A DNA stretch of 42,196 bases from the NCBI GenBank assembly GCA_017624275.1, contig JAGANG010000033.1, positions 1-42,196 on the forward strand, given 5' to 3'. The translations under genes and the position numbers were made by a program. This document shows positions 19,719 to 28,592 of this stretch, piece after piece. The DNA comes from Spirochaetales bacterium. Lineage in GTDB: Bacteria; Spirochaetota; GWE2-31-10. Within the stretch, counting starts at the first letter, position 1. Every line of letters begins with the position of its first letter. Below the pieces are notes generated by a model that saw only the letters and a program-made list of their open reading frames with translations, made no database searches and was not told the origin of the DNA.

Positions 19719-21236
19719 CTAGTATTTTAGCTTTTCTTTTAATTCTCTAACGGTTTGGGCGTCGTTGTATGCTACTTTTCCGCTGTTTAATACTTGATAT
19801 TTTTGATGTCCCATTCCGGCAAGCAATATAATATCGCCGTTTTTTGCGGTTTTCATTGCAGTTTCGACAGCACTTTTTCTGTCATAGATGATTTCATAAT
19901 CGTCATGAATTTTCTTATTACTTTCAATAAAACCGGCTTCTAACATTTTCATAATATCATGCTGGTTCTCGGTATATAAATCGTCGTTAGTAAGAATCGA
20001 ATAATCAGCTCCGTCAGCTGCAATTTTTCCCATAATAGGTCGTTTTTCCTTATCACGATCTCCGGTACAGCCGAAAACTAAAATTATTTTACCTGATGAA
20101 ATTTTACGAGCTTCCTGTAATAATTTTTCTAAAGATTCCGGAGTATGTGCGTAATCTACCATTACTGAAAACGGAACTGTCATTACCATTTCAAAACGCC
20201 CCGGAACGCCGCCGAAATCTTTTGTTGCTTCGACAATTTCTTCTTTTGTCATTTCGCCGGCTTCTATTGCCGCACAGACAGCCAAGCCGGTATTTATAAT
20301 ATTTACTTCACCTTTTAGTCCTATTGAAAGATTAATTTTTTCTTTACCGTTTTGGATAATACAAAGCTCAGTTCCGCAGTCGGTATACTTGTTTTCAGCA
20401 ATAAAATAATCAGCATTGCTGTTTTTCATAGAAACCGTAAATAATTTCACTGTTTTTTTATCGATAACATCGCAAACATCAAATCCCTTTGCATCATCAA
20501 TATTAACCACAGCAATTTTATTTTTTTTATCGGATATATTTAATGCTCTGAAGAAATCAAGTTTTGCTTGAAAATATGCTTCCATTGTCCCGTATAAATC
20601 GAGATGGTCACGACTGAAACTTGTAAAAATACCGCAATCCCACTTAATGTCTTCAACTCTTGACAATGTAACGGCATGACTGCTGACTTCTACTACGGCT
20701 TGTTTCCAATTTCCGATTGTTGTTTGATGTAAATAATGTTGTAACTTATCAGCTTCCATTGTAGTTTTTTCAGAATCATTGCTTGTTTGCGGTGTAAGAA
20801 AACGAACTGTCGTAAAAAGGGCTGTATTTTGTTGATACGAAAGCAAATGATGTAATAATGTAGAGACTGTAGTTTTACCTTTTGTACCGGTAATCCCGAA
20901 AACTTTCAGATTTTCATCCGGGCAATCGTTGATTTCACGGGCAAGTTTTCCGAAAACGCTGCGAATCTGTTGGACTTGTGCGATATTCGATGTATTGCAA
21001 ACTTGCGGTGAAATTTTAGTTGTATCTTCTACCAAAAAGTTTCTGCAACCGGCAGAAAATGCATTATCTATAAAATTATGCCCGTCTGTTTGAAAACCTT
21101 TGATTGCAGTAAAAATTTTTTCGTTATCAGCTGTTCGGCTGTCTAATGTAATGTCATTAATTGTCGTTGTAGTTTCTTCGGCAATTTTTTTGTATGAGAT
21201 ATTGAGTTTATCAAGTAATTGAAACAGAGTTTTCAT
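19719..21236 (-). CDS. murE: UDP-MurNAc-tripeptide synthetase MurE
   Basis: Adds the third stem residue (a diamino acid) to UDP-MurNAc-L-Ala-D-Glu. 505 aa, normal. ATP-binding loop FGITGTKGKTTVSTLL; TTMEADKLQ and VEVSSHAVTLSRVEDIKWDCGIFTSFSRDHLD in the middle domain; the C-domain has MVDYAHTPESLEKLL and FGCTGDRDKEKRPIMG. Where meso-DAP or Lys enzymes have TSDNPR/A around residue 418, this one reads TNDDLYTEN (D418 D419 L420 Y421), so the diamino acid is unlikely to be bound as in E. coli. Treponemal peptidoglycan is known to use ornithine, which fits. ATGA overlap with bpt and AAGGAAAA inside the bpt end indicate coupling. Confidence 0.95.
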   Translation of the reverse strand: MKTLFQLLDKLNISYKKIAEETTTTINDITLDSRTADNEKIFTAIKGFQTDGHNFIDNAFSAGCRNFLVEDTTKISPQVCNTSNIAQVQQIRSVFGKLAREINDCPDENLKVFGITGTKGKTTVSTLLHHLLSYQQNTALFTTVRFLTPQTSNDSEKTTMEADKLQHYLHQTTIGNWKQAVVEVSSHAVTLSRVEDIKWDCGIFTSFSRDHLDLYGTMEAYFQAKLDFFRALNISDKKNKIAVVNIDDAKGFDVCDVIDKKTVKLFTVSMKNSNADYFIAENKYTDCGTELCIIQNGKEKINLSIGLKGEVNIINTGLAVCAAIEAGEMTKEEIVEATKDFGGVPGRFEMVMTVPFSVMVDYAHTPESLEKLLQEARKISSGKIILVFGCTGDRDKEKRPIMGKIAADGADYSILTNDDLYTENQHDIMKMLEAGFIESNKKIHDDYEIIYDRKSAVETAMKTAKNGDIILLAGMGHQKYQVLNSGKVAYNDAQTVRELKEKLKY

Positions 21237-22048
21237 TTGTTTTCCTTATCTGAACTTTTGTAAACGGTAAAATCAGTTTTGTCAAAATCAGTCCATTCTT
21301 GGTTAATATATAATTGAGCCGGTTGATATTGGCTTTTGTAACGCATCTTTGGTGAATTCTCGAGGTAAAATCCCAGATAATAAAATTCTTTGCCGGATTG
21401 TCGGGTAAATTCAATTTCTTTCAGTACACTGAATACACCTAAACTTCGTTTGGAATAATCCGGATCAAAATAAAAATAATTTGATGATGTACAGTCGCTT
21501 CCCAAATCTAAAATACCGACAGCGATTAATTTGTTATCTATAAAATAATCCATTTCACAAATACCGTCATAACCTGTATGTAAGCTTGAAAGATGGCTGA
21601 AACAATCGCCGTCGTTATCATGGCGTAAGGAATTGTATTTTTGGAATAATTTAATTTTTTCATCCGTAATTTCTGATTTTACACATTCGATTCTTATATC
21701 ACTGTTATTTTTTAGTATTCGGCGGTATTTCTTTGTGATTTCAAAATCTTTTACCGGAACACGTATCGGAATACAGTCTGAACATTCTTGGCAAAGATTC
21801 AGGTAAAACAAATCTCCGCTTCTGCGAAAACCGATACTAAAAAGATAATCGGCTTTTGCTAATAATACGGAAAGTTTTTGCTCGTCATCTAAAGCCTGTT
21901 CTTCTAAAGAAGTAATATGTTCCGGAAATACTAATATTGGCTCAATCGGGGAAGTTATGGATGTGATAAAATATTCATTTGTACGATTTTCAAAATAACC
22001 GCATTTAGAGATGTAGACAGGAATACTGAAATCTGAATCATCGTCCAT
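21233..22048 (-). CDS. bpt: Aminoacyl-tRNA-protein transferase (Ate/Bpt family)
   Basis: Attaches an amino acid (Leu or Arg) from tRNA to the N-terminus of proteins, marking them for degradation by the N-end rule. 271 aa. ATE N-domain: CGYFENRTNEYF (the family's CPYl..r.a...f) and the GFRRSGDLFYLNLCQECSDCIPIRVPV stretch, with its Cys pairs. ATE C-domain: FYFDPDYSKRSLGVFSVLKEIEFTRQSGKEFYYLGFYLENSPKMRYK. Which amino acid is transferred cannot be told. Start has GGAG 8 bp upstream. First gene of bpt-murE-maa. Confidence 0.9.
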   Translation of the reverse strand: MDDDSDFSIPVYISKCGYFENRTNEYFITSITSPIEPILVFPEHITSLEEQALDDEQKLSVLLAKADYLFSIGFRRSGDLFYLNLCQECSDCIPIRVPVKDFEITKKYRRILKNNSDIRIECVKSEITDEKIKLFQKYNSLRHDNDGDCFSHLSSLHTGYDGICEMDYFIDNKLIAVGILDLGSDCTSSNYFYFDPDYSKRSLGVFSVLKEIEFTRQSGKEFYYLGFYLENSPKMRYKSQYQPAQLYINQEWTDFDKTDFTVYKSSDKENK

Positions 22049-22079
22049 TATAAAAACTCCATACGTTTAAATTAAAATT

Positions 22080-22121
22080 ATCAGCCAAAGATTATTCTTG
22101 TAATCAATGGCTGATTTTTTT
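22080..22121. terminator. Hairpin between pepA and bpt
   Basis: Two stacked stems: ATCAGCCA / TGGCTGAT outside and GATTA / TAATC inside with an AA/AA internal loop and 6-nt loop. The plus strand has a T7 run, the minus strand a weaker run. It probably ends the pepA transcript. Confidence 0.6.
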
Positions 22122-22127
22122 AGTTTT

Positions 22128-23555
22128 TTATTTTGTTTCAAAATAACGAATTACAGTTTTTAACATTGCACCTGTAGCACCGGCAGGATAAGCGTTCCAA
22201 TCACTGTCGAGGAATGCCGGACCGGCAATATCGAGATGTACCCATTTAGCATTTTCTACAAACGATTGCAGAAATAACGCAGCGGTGATAGTACCGGCTT
22301 CTCTCGGCGGAGAACTGATATTAGAAAGATCGGCTATGTTAGATTTTAAATAGCTGCGATATTCGTCGGCAAGCGGTAATTCCCACAAACCTTCGCCGGT
22401 TGCTTGTGCAGATTTTAGCATCTTATTTTTTACAGCCTCATCGGTAAAGAAACCGGCAGTAATTTTACTTCCCAGTGCAATTAAAGCTGCTCCTGTAAGT
22501 GTAGCCAAATCAATTATTAATTCCGGTTTTTGTTCGTCGGCGTATGCTAAAGCGTCTGCCAATATTAAACGACCTTCTGCGTCGGTATTGTTAATTTCAA
22601 CGGATTTCTTTTTATATCCTACAATTACATCACCGGTATGCATTGATTTGCAATCTACGGCATTTTCAGCCAACGGCAATAATGCGGTGATATTACAGCT
22701 TAATTTTAGATTTGCAGCTGTTGTGATTATCCCCAAAGCAGTTGCAGCTCCCGCCATATCCATTTTCATATCATTCAAACTGTTACCTGGCTTTAAGTTC
22801 ATTCCGCCGGAATCGAAAACAATTCCTTTACCGACAATAAAATTCATTTTTTCGTCAGGATTTCCACGATATACAATTTCCAACATTCTCGGCTCTTGAA
22901 TGCCGGCTTGTCCTACAGCCAGCAATAGATTCATACCTTTTTCGGTCAATGTTTTTTTATCCAGTACATTGACTGTAAGGCCGCATTCATTGCAGGCATT
23001 TTTTGCAGTTTCTTCGAATTTATCGATTGTCATAATATTTGCAGGTGCATTTACCATGTCACGAACAAGATTTATACCTTTTGTAATGACAGCGTTTTTT
23101 TGTAAGATATTTTCTGCATCTTTATCTGAAATATCCAAATGTATTACAACTTCTTCTAATGCAATAGATTCGTCTTTTTTAAATAAGTCATATTTGTAAT
23201 CGCTCATAAATAATGCATCAGAAAAGACTTCAGCCAATCGATTGTTTTTTATATTGCTGTTGCTTGCAGAAAAATTGATATTTACAACATTGTAGGAATA
23301 ATTTTTTGCTGTTTTGTATAAAAATGCAGCAGCTTTACGTATCGCATTTTCATCACCGGCTTTCCCGGCAACATAGCCTAATTCTCCGTTTTTTAATGGT
23401 CTGCTTCCGCCGGCACCGGCTTTTTCCAAGATTGTCTTTTCATCTTCGGACAATGCTGTGCTGTCGTTACAAATTAATTTGTCATCAGAATCTAAAAATA
23501 AAACAGTAATCGTTAATTCATATTTACGACATTCGTTTGTAAAAGAGATTTTCAT
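22128..23555 (-). CDS. pepA: Leucyl aminopeptidase (M17 family)
   Basis: Zn/Mn-dependent cytosolic exopeptidase. 475 aa. The N-terminal substrate-side domain is variable; the C-terminal catalytic domain is clear. Metal ligands and active site: GKGIVFDSGGMNLKPG (Lys, Asp), DMKMDMAGAA (Asp) and the family signature NTDAEGRLILADAL (Asp, Glu). The AGGGAGGAAATA binding site lies inside the end of the upstream lipoprotein gene, and the genes join as TAATG, so the two are co-translated. The pairing with a lipoprotein gene of unknown function is noted; the likely role is peptide nutrition or turnover. Confidence 0.95.
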   Translation of the reverse strand: MKISFTNECRKYELTITVLFLDSDDKLICNDSTALSEDEKTILEKAGAGGSRPLKNGELGYVAGKAGDENAIRKAAAFLYKTAKNYSYNVVNINFSASNSNIKNNRLAEVFSDALFMSDYKYDLFKKDESIALEEVVIHLDISDKDAENILQKNAVITKGINLVRDMVNAPANIMTIDKFEETAKNACNECGLTVNVLDKKTLTEKGMNLLLAVGQAGIQEPRMLEIVYRGNPDEKMNFIVGKGIVFDSGGMNLKPGNSLNDMKMDMAGAATALGIITTAANLKLSCNITALLPLAENAVDCKSMHTGDVIVGYKKKSVEINNTDAEGRLILADALAYADEQKPELIIDLATLTGAALIALGSKITAGFFTDEAVKNKMLKSAQATGEGLWELPLADEYRSYLKSNIADLSNISSPPREAGTITAALFLQSFVENAKWVHLDIAGPAFLDSDWNAYPAGATGAMLKTVIRYFETK

Positions 23556-25036
23556 TATATTTCCTCCCTGTTAAAAATCATAGGTTTTATATTTTTCACT
23601 ATAGTACTGTCAAAATTTAATTGTATCGGTAAAAATACTAAGCGGTCATTATTCGAACCGTCGAACAGAAAATATTTTTCGTTGATAATAGAATTGCTTG
23701 CGTCAAAAAATAAAGAGATTATACAATCGCCGTTTCGTTCTTCCAATTGATAATATCCGGTTTCTTCCTTATTACTTGTACTGATTATAAAACGTCTGTT
23801 TTCTTCTATGCGAACAGAAAAATTTTCACATGTGAAAATACCGGTAAGTTGTTTTTCTATATTATTAAAATGAGTGTTTTTCTTTTCCTCTTTAGCTTCT
23901 GCTATATATTCAAAAAGAGGTTGATCCAATTGAATGTAATTGACAACACCGAAAACTTCAGGAGTTTTCATTTGCAATTCTTTTGCTCCTAAAAGATATA
24001 TATCGATATAACGATAGTAGTACATATCCGAAACGTTTTCCTTTTTCAAAGAAAGACGCAATCCCGGTTTTTGTCCCCCAAGTTTAATTAACTTATCAAT
24101 TTTAAAATTGTCCGAATAGCTTCCGTATGAAACATCGATGACTTTACTTCCGTTATCTTCTCTGAAATTTACGTATTGCAATCCTTCTTGTTCCAATTTA
24201 GCTATATCAAGCTCATTTTTAGAAAGTTCCTGAGCGTAACGTTTAAGGTACCAAAAGCCTTTTAGATAGTTGTAGTAATTTTCTGCAGAATATAAAACGC
24301 TTATGGGAATATCTGCATTTTCCTCGGATACAATTCTTGAACTTTCGGCAAGAACAAAACGTTCTTTGTCGTAATCCCAAATATAAACATCTTTTCGCTG
24401 AATATTTGTACTTGTAAGACTTAAAGCACTGTCGATTAAAACAATTTCTTTCAAAATATAATATTTACTTCCGTTGTCGCTTCCGTCATTTTCTTCTTTC
24501 TCTTCCATATCGAAAAACACGGAATATGAAGCTGAAAAGCTACCTATTACTTTGAAAGTAGTTCCGTTGTCGACATTTTTTATAATATAAAGAAGATGTT
24601 TGTCTGCCTCACCGATACCTTCTATAGTAATACAGTTATCGTCTTCAAAAAGAAGGCTGCTGTATTGTATTGAAAGTTCTTCTTGTTTACGAATGTTGGT
24701 TTGCAATTCGTAGATTTTTTTTAGAGTGTCATTAGGTAAAATGTCAAAAATGACAAATTGAATATCCGGATTTTCCGCAGTTTTGTAGAAAAACAGCAAT
24801 TCTAAACTGATATCTGAATTGATATTCATTTGTCTGAAAGTTACAGGCTCTATATTTCCTAAAACTTGTTTTATTTTTGATAATGCAACAGGCAATTTTT
24901 CAACCGTATTTCCGTCATAAATCGAAAAAGATTCTTGCTGTTGAAGAAAAAAGTCAGAATTAATAGCAGCAGTTTTCTTAGCACATCCTAATATGCAGAC
25001 TAACAATACTATTGTAAGAATATATTTTTTTATCAT
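23555..25036 (-). CDS. Long treponemal-type lipoprotein of unknown function with a C-terminal beta-rich domain
   Basis: 493 aa. Lipoprotein signal MIKKYILTIVLLVCILGC, Cys18, followed by AKKTAA. The body is charged and beta-rich without a motif I can name. The last 110 residues (LTGIFTCENFSVRIEENRRFIISTSNKEETGYYQLEERNG then ..FLFDGSNN) look like an eight-strand small beta-barrel (lipocalin-like). That combination is what the treponemal pallilysin-related adhesins have, but the HEXXH protease motif is absent, so I offer this only as a possibility. AGGGA precedes the ATG. Upstream of and coupled to pepA, 90 bp behind the secreted protein gene at 25127. Confidence 0.7.
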   Translation of the reverse strand: MIKKYILTIVLLVCILGCAKKTAAINSDFFLQQQESFSIYDGNTVEKLPVALSKIKQVLGNIEPVTFRQMNINSDISLELLFFYKTAENPDIQFVIFDILPNDTLKKIYELQTNIRKQEELSIQYSSLLFEDDNCITIEGIGEADKHLLYIIKNVDNGTTFKVIGSFSASYSVFFDMEEKEENDGSDNGSKYYILKEIVLIDSALSLTSTNIQRKDVYIWDYDKERFVLAESSRIVSEENADIPISVLYSAENYYNYLKGFWYLKRYAQELSKNELDIAKLEQEGLQYVNFREDNGSKVIDVSYGSYSDNFKIDKLIKLGGQKPGLRLSLKKENVSDMYYYRYIDIYLLGAKELQMKTPEVFGVVNYIQLDQPLFEYIAEAKEEKKNTHFNNIEKQLTGIFTCENFSVRIEENRRFIISTSNKEETGYYQLEERNGDCIISLFFDASNSIINEKYFLFDGSNNDRLVFLPIQLNFDSTIVKNIKPMIFNREEI

Positions 25037-25126
25037 TATTAATTATCCCTTTTTATGAAAGAATGGATTTAAAATGTTGTTAATATCATAACGAATGGTT
25101 TTATTCAACTGCAAGGAACGGCGAAC

Positions 25127-25927
25127 TTAATATGATGATTGATAAGTAATTTCATCTATAGTTATACTTACATGAACTATAACTTTCCAGAGTCCGCTGT
25201 TTATAGAAAACATCGGTGACTCTTTAAGCATAACTTTGCCGCAAATATATTCCGGACGAGATTTAATATCTTTCCTTGCTTTATTAAAAATTGCATTCTT
25301 TACTGCATTTTCAAAAGCTACTTTACGCAAAGTCCAATCTTGGCAATCTTGAGAAAAATCTTCTCCTTTGGCACTTTCGGCTAATGCTCCGGCAAAATTT
25401 TTGCGACGCTTTTTTTGTTGTTCCAAAAGTTTATATGTTAATTGAAAGCGGACTCTGTCTTTGAAATCTCTGCCGGTAAAACGCAATTTCAGAGTTTCGT
25501 ATTCTGTCATCTCGGAATTTGTTAATTTTAAATTGAGCTTTAATTTGTTATCTAAAACCTTATATTTATCCATTTCGGCATAACTTAACGGTGTATCACT
25601 TAATCGCTTGAAAGTGACATTTTGTCCGGAATAATTCGGTAAAACATCCGGAACTAAGTTAAAATATTCACCTCGTTTTGTTATAGGATTTTCGATTTGA
25701 TATTCAAAAGAATAACCGTATATTTGACCGGTTGCAAAATTTTCGGCTTCTTCTCGAGCCATTTTTTCGCATTCGTCCAAAGAATAATAATGTGACGAAA
25801 AACCGATAGGATGTTGCCCTACCGGGGCTTCTCCGTAAGATACGATATAGGTTTCGTGAGGAAAAGGTTCTGCAATAAGTAAAAAAGCAAAATGAAACAG
25901 GAAAAAAATCGTAAATTTAGATTTCAT
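25127..25927 (-). CDS. Exported protein of unknown function
   Basis: 266 aa with a cleavable signal peptide (MKSKFTIFFLFHFAFLLIAEPF), so periplasmic or secreted. The mature part holds YSLDECEKMAREEAENFATGQIYGY and, near the end, AFENAVKNAIFNKARKDIKSRPEY, which look like alternating helix and strand; I recognise no family. Start is supported by GAGGAA just before the ATG, and it is joined to the upstream gene as TAATG. The second gene of an operon with the 95-aa protein. Confidence 0.7.
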   Translation of the reverse strand: MKSKFTIFFLFHFAFLLIAEPFPHETYIVSYGEAPVGQHPIGFSSHYYSLDECEKMAREEAENFATGQIYGYSFEYQIENPITKRGEYFNLVPDVLPNYSGQNVTFKRLSDTPLSYAEMDKYKVLDNKLKLNLKLTNSEMTEYETLKLRFTGRDFKDRVRFQLTYKLLEQQKKRRKNFAGALAESAKGEDFSQDCQDWTLRKVAFENAVKNAIFNKARKDIKSRPEYICGKVMLKESPMFSINSGLWKVIVHVSITIDEITYQSSY

Positions 25928-26214
25928 TATTCCTCTTCGGTAACAATGATATTTTTACTTGTATTCCATTTCCATTCTTTGGCAATAAATTGTAATTGAG
26001 CGGCATTTATGTAATACAAATTTCCGCCGAGTTCTATTAATCCGCCGTCAAGTTTTGAAAACTTGAAAGAATAATTTATTTTCCCGAGAAAAATAGCTTT
26101 TCCCCAGTCTTCACAATCTTTTAATTTTGGAATATGTACTAAAAATTTAGACGGAATTTTGCCGGAGTTTTTTAGTTCTTTGATTACGTTCAGTACAGCC
26201 AACTGTATTGCCAT
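25927..26214 (-). CDS. Small conserved-looking protein of unknown function
   Basis: 95 aa, no signal peptide or membrane segment, so probably cytosolic. A helical start (MAIQLAVLNVIKELKNSGKIP) precedes several short strands rich in Lys, Gly and aromatic residues. No family recognised. AAGGAA precedes the ATG. The TAATG join and the lack of any other gene upstream make it the first gene of a two-gene unit with the exported protein. It is divergent from cheR with 91 bp between the starts. Confidence 0.6.
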   Translation of the reverse strand: MAIQLAVLNVIKELKNSGKIPSKFLVHIPKLKDCEDWGKAIFLGKINYSFKFSKLDGGLIELGGNLYYINAAQLQFIAKEWKWNTSKNIIVTEEE

Positions 26215-26250
26215 ATATTTCCTTCTTTATATTTTTGTTATATTTTCTTC

Positions 26251-26278
26251 TTTCAAATACAGAAAAATATTATATACT
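26251..26278 (+). promoter_or_regulatory. Candidate promoter for cheR-cheB
   Basis: TTTCAA (26251-26256), 16 bp, TATACT (26273-26278), 28 nt before the cheR ATG. Weak -35; in an AT-rich gap. I saw no clear sigma28-type element. Confidence 0.3.
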
Positions 26279-26305
26279 TTGAAAATCAAATATTCAAGGA
26301 TTAAT

Positions 26306-27106
26306 ATGTTTAATCAATTAACAGATACGCAGTTTAAAAAATTTAGGGATTTAATCTATAAAGAATCGGGAATGCATTTCAGTGATATAAATCGCCCGAT
26401 TCTGGAAAGTCGTTTGAAAGCACGGTTGAAAAAAGCTGAACTGGAAGACATTGAAGAATACTATAGAATCATTTCTACAGATGATAAGGAAATGAAAGTT
26501 CTTCTTGATGCAGTAACAACTAATTTGACAAGTTTCTTCCGTAACAAGATTCATTTTCAAGGATTTGAAACCGGGGTTCTCAGTGCGATTCGCAATACTC
26601 GCAAAGACAAAAGAATCAGAGTTTGGAGTGCAGGATGTTCTACCGGAGAGGAGCCTTATTCTTTAGCTATGGTGTTAAAGGATAAATTACCGGATTGGAA
26701 AATTGAAATTATTGCGTCTGATATTTCTTTTAATGTGTTGATGAAAGCTCGTGAAGGTTTTTATCCTACAGCAAAGATTACCGGAATCCCGCCTAATTAT
26801 TTACAACGTTTTACCAATCAAGTAAAAGATGGTTATGTAATGAAAGATGAAATTAAAAAAATGATTACTTTCGATTATCATAATCTAAAAAATGTTCCTG
26901 TATATAAAAATTTCGATGTTGTTTTTTGCAGAAATGTAATTATTTACTTTGATGCAGCGGCTCAAGAACATGTTGTAAATACTATTTATAATACAATGAA
27001 TCCGGATTCTTACTTTTTTATAGGACATTCAGAATCATTATTTGGAATGAATACGAAATTTGAATTTATGAAAATCGGTGAAACTTGTCTTTATAAGAAA
27101 AAATAG
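26306..27106 (+). CDS. cheR: Chemotaxis protein methyltransferase CheR
   Basis: Adds methyl groups from SAM to glutamates of chemoreceptors. 266 aa. N-terminal helical domain (LTDTQFKKFRDLIYKESGMHF), then SAM-binding domain with VWSAGCSTGEEPYSLAMVL, and the later FDVVFCRNVIIYFD segment (post-motif with Asn and Asp) typical of CheR. I start at MFNQLTD (26306), where AAGGA lies 5 bp upstream. A longer frame begins at 26159 but its N-terminus is antisense to the divergent gene and has no binding site. Nine bp before cheB. Confidence 0.96.
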   Translation: MFNQLTDTQFKKFRDLIYKESGMHFSDINRPILESRLKARLKKAELEDIEEYYRIISTDDKEMKVLLDAVTTNLTSFFRNKIHFQGFETGVLSAIRNTRKDKRIRVWSAGCSTGEEPYSLAMVLKDKLPDWKIEIIASDISFNVLMKAREGFYPTAKITGIPPNYLQRFTNQVKDGYVMKDEIKKMITFDYHNLKNVPVYKNFDVVFCRNVIIYFDAAAQEHVVNTIYNTMNPDSYFFIGHSESLFGMNTKFEFMKIGETCLYKKK

Positions 27107-27115
27107 GAAGCAATC

Positions 27116-28240
27116 ATGTCTGATAAAATTCGTGTCCTCATAATAGATGATTCTGCTATTATGCGTAGATTAATCACAAAGATGTTATCCGTTCATCCAG
27201 CAATTGAGATTGTCGGTACGGCATTAAACGGTCGTTTTGGTTTAGAAAAAATGGAATCATTAAAACCGGAATTGATAATTTTAGATTTGGAAATGCCGGA
27301 AATGAACGGAATAGAGTTTTTAAAAGAAAAGCGTCGCCGTCAAAATAATATACCTGTACTTGTACTTTCAGCAGTAGCTACAAAAGGTGCAAAAATTACA
27401 ATGGAAGCACTTTCTCTCGGTGCGTCGGATTTTATATTAAAACCTTCCGGCGAAGATATGAATAAGGTACAACGAAATTTGATAGAAATGGTGTTGAGTT
27501 TTTGTCCGAATGCACCTAAAGTAAATTGGGAAGCGTCAGTATCGTCATTATCCGAAACATCAAAAATATCACAAGATAATATTTTAAAATCAACGGCTAA
27601 AATTACTTCCGAAGAGCCGGAAGATTTTTTACAGCCAATTATAAAAATTCCGGAAATTCGAATATTGGTAATCGGTATATCTACAGGCGGTCCTAATGCT
27701 CTGCGAGATATTTTACCGAAGTTTCCGGCAAATTTTCCTGTTCCTATAGTAATTGTCCAACACATGCCGGCAGGTTTTACAAAGGAATTTGCAGAAAGCC
27801 TCAATAAAATATGTCCGTTACAAGTAAAAGAGGCAGCAGATAATGATTTGGTAAAAGCAGGGCGTATTTTAATAGCACAAGGCGGCAAACATTTAAAATT
27901 TGAGAAAAAAACATTAGCTACTGTAGTACGTGTAGTGGATGGAGACCCGGTAAGTGGTCACAAACCGTCAGTAGATGTAATGTTTGATTCTGCAGCCGAA
28001 GTTTACGGAACTAATTGTTTAGCTTGTATAATGACCGGAATGGGACGTGACGGAGCAGAAAATATCGGAAAGATAATGAAAAGAGGCGGAATAACAATGG
28101 GGCAAGATCAAAAGTCATCAATTGTTTACGGAATGCCTCATATCGCATTAAAACTTAAACATTTGCAACTTGTTCGCCCATTAGACAAGATTGCCGAAAC
28201 TGCCATAAACATAGTAACAAAGCGAACAATAACAGAATAA
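27116..28240 (+). CDS. cheB: Chemotaxis response regulator protein-glutamate methylesterase CheB
   Basis: Removes receptor methyl groups when phosphorylated by CheA. 374 aa. Receiver domain with acidic D11/D12, phospho-acceptor D57 in LIILDLEMPEMNG, and conserved Lys in ILKPSG. The linker is long. The C-terminal methylesterase domain shows the catalytic triad: Ser in GISTGGP (about residue 188), His in VQHMPAGFT and Asp in TGMGRDGA. AGGAAG before the ATG. Paired with cheR, away from any cheA or cheW in the window. Confidence 0.97.
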   Translation: MSDKIRVLIIDDSAIMRRLITKMLSVHPAIEIVGTALNGRFGLEKMESLKPELIILDLEMPEMNGIEFLKEKRRRQNNIPVLVLSAVATKGAKITMEALSLGASDFILKPSGEDMNKVQRNLIEMVLSFCPNAPKVNWEASVSSLSETSKISQDNILKSTAKITSEEPEDFLQPIIKIPEIRILVIGISTGGPNALRDILPKFPANFPVPIVIVQHMPAGFTKEFAESLNKICPLQVKEAADNDLVKAGRILIAQGGKHLKFEKKTLATVVRVVDGDPVSGHKPSVDVMFDSAAEVYGTNCLACIMTGMGRDGAENIGKIMKRGGITMGQDQKSSIVYGMPHIALKLKHLQLVRPLDKIAETAINIVTKRTITE

Positions 28241-28308
28241 AAAACAAGCAAATTATTGAATTTAAAAAAAACATTATAAATACATCAAGCGAATGAACGG
28301 TCTGCAAA

Positions 28309-28344
28309 GTCTTGTCATACGAATCTATTTCAGCATGACAAGAC
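28309..28344. repeat. Palindromic intergenic element, copy A
   Basis: A perfect 10-bp inverted repeat GTCTTGTCAT / ATGACAAGAC with 16 nt between. The right arm TCAGCATGACAAGAC matches 14 of 15 bases of copy B (31911-31925). It lies in the gene-free stretch 28241-28592. Confidence 0.5.
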
Positions 28345-28520
28345 GAAGTCTGTTCGGAAAGACTTAAAATATAGTCTACAATTTTGAAATCGGATTCCAT
28401 AATATTTGGAGTATGATTTACAGAGATTTTGAAGAAGGGAAAAATTAGTGTTAATTTTTTTCCTTGTATAATGCTTACTGGAGCCAGACAAATAGGAAAA
28501 TATAAAAGATTATAATTTTG

Positions 28521-28570
28521 ATAGTAGAATTTCCCCTAATAAAATTAGGGGAAATTCTACTATTTTTTTT
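28521..28570 (+). terminator. Very strong intrinsic terminator
   Basis: A perfect 20-bp stem (ATAGTAGAATTTCCCCTAAT) with a 3-nt AAA loop and a run of eight T on the plus strand. It is 280 bp past cheB. The minus-strand T-run is poor, but the hairpin may also stop the fumarase transcript coming from the right. Confidence 0.85.
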
Positions 28571-28592
28571 AGATGTAATATTTGCTATTAAA

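Larger units (their letters stand above)
28241..28592. other. Gene-free stretch after cheB (352 bp)
   Basis: I see no coding gene here. An antisense 81-codon frame over the end of cheB has a hydrophobic segment but no binding site. Visible elements: the palindrome at 28309-28344, a TATAAT at 28468-28473, and a strong terminator at 28521-28570. A small RNA between these last two is possible (see findings). Confidence 0.6.

Noticed and set aside
26159..26305. Longer CheR N-terminus from 26159
   Set aside because: It lies over the divergent small gene, is hydrophobic unlike CheR, and has no binding site.
28155..28400. Antisense 81-codon frame with a hydrophobic segment overlapping the end of cheB
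   Set aside because: It overlaps a firm gene by 86 bp, has no binding site, and the hydrophobic part is the AT-rich cheB end read backwards.
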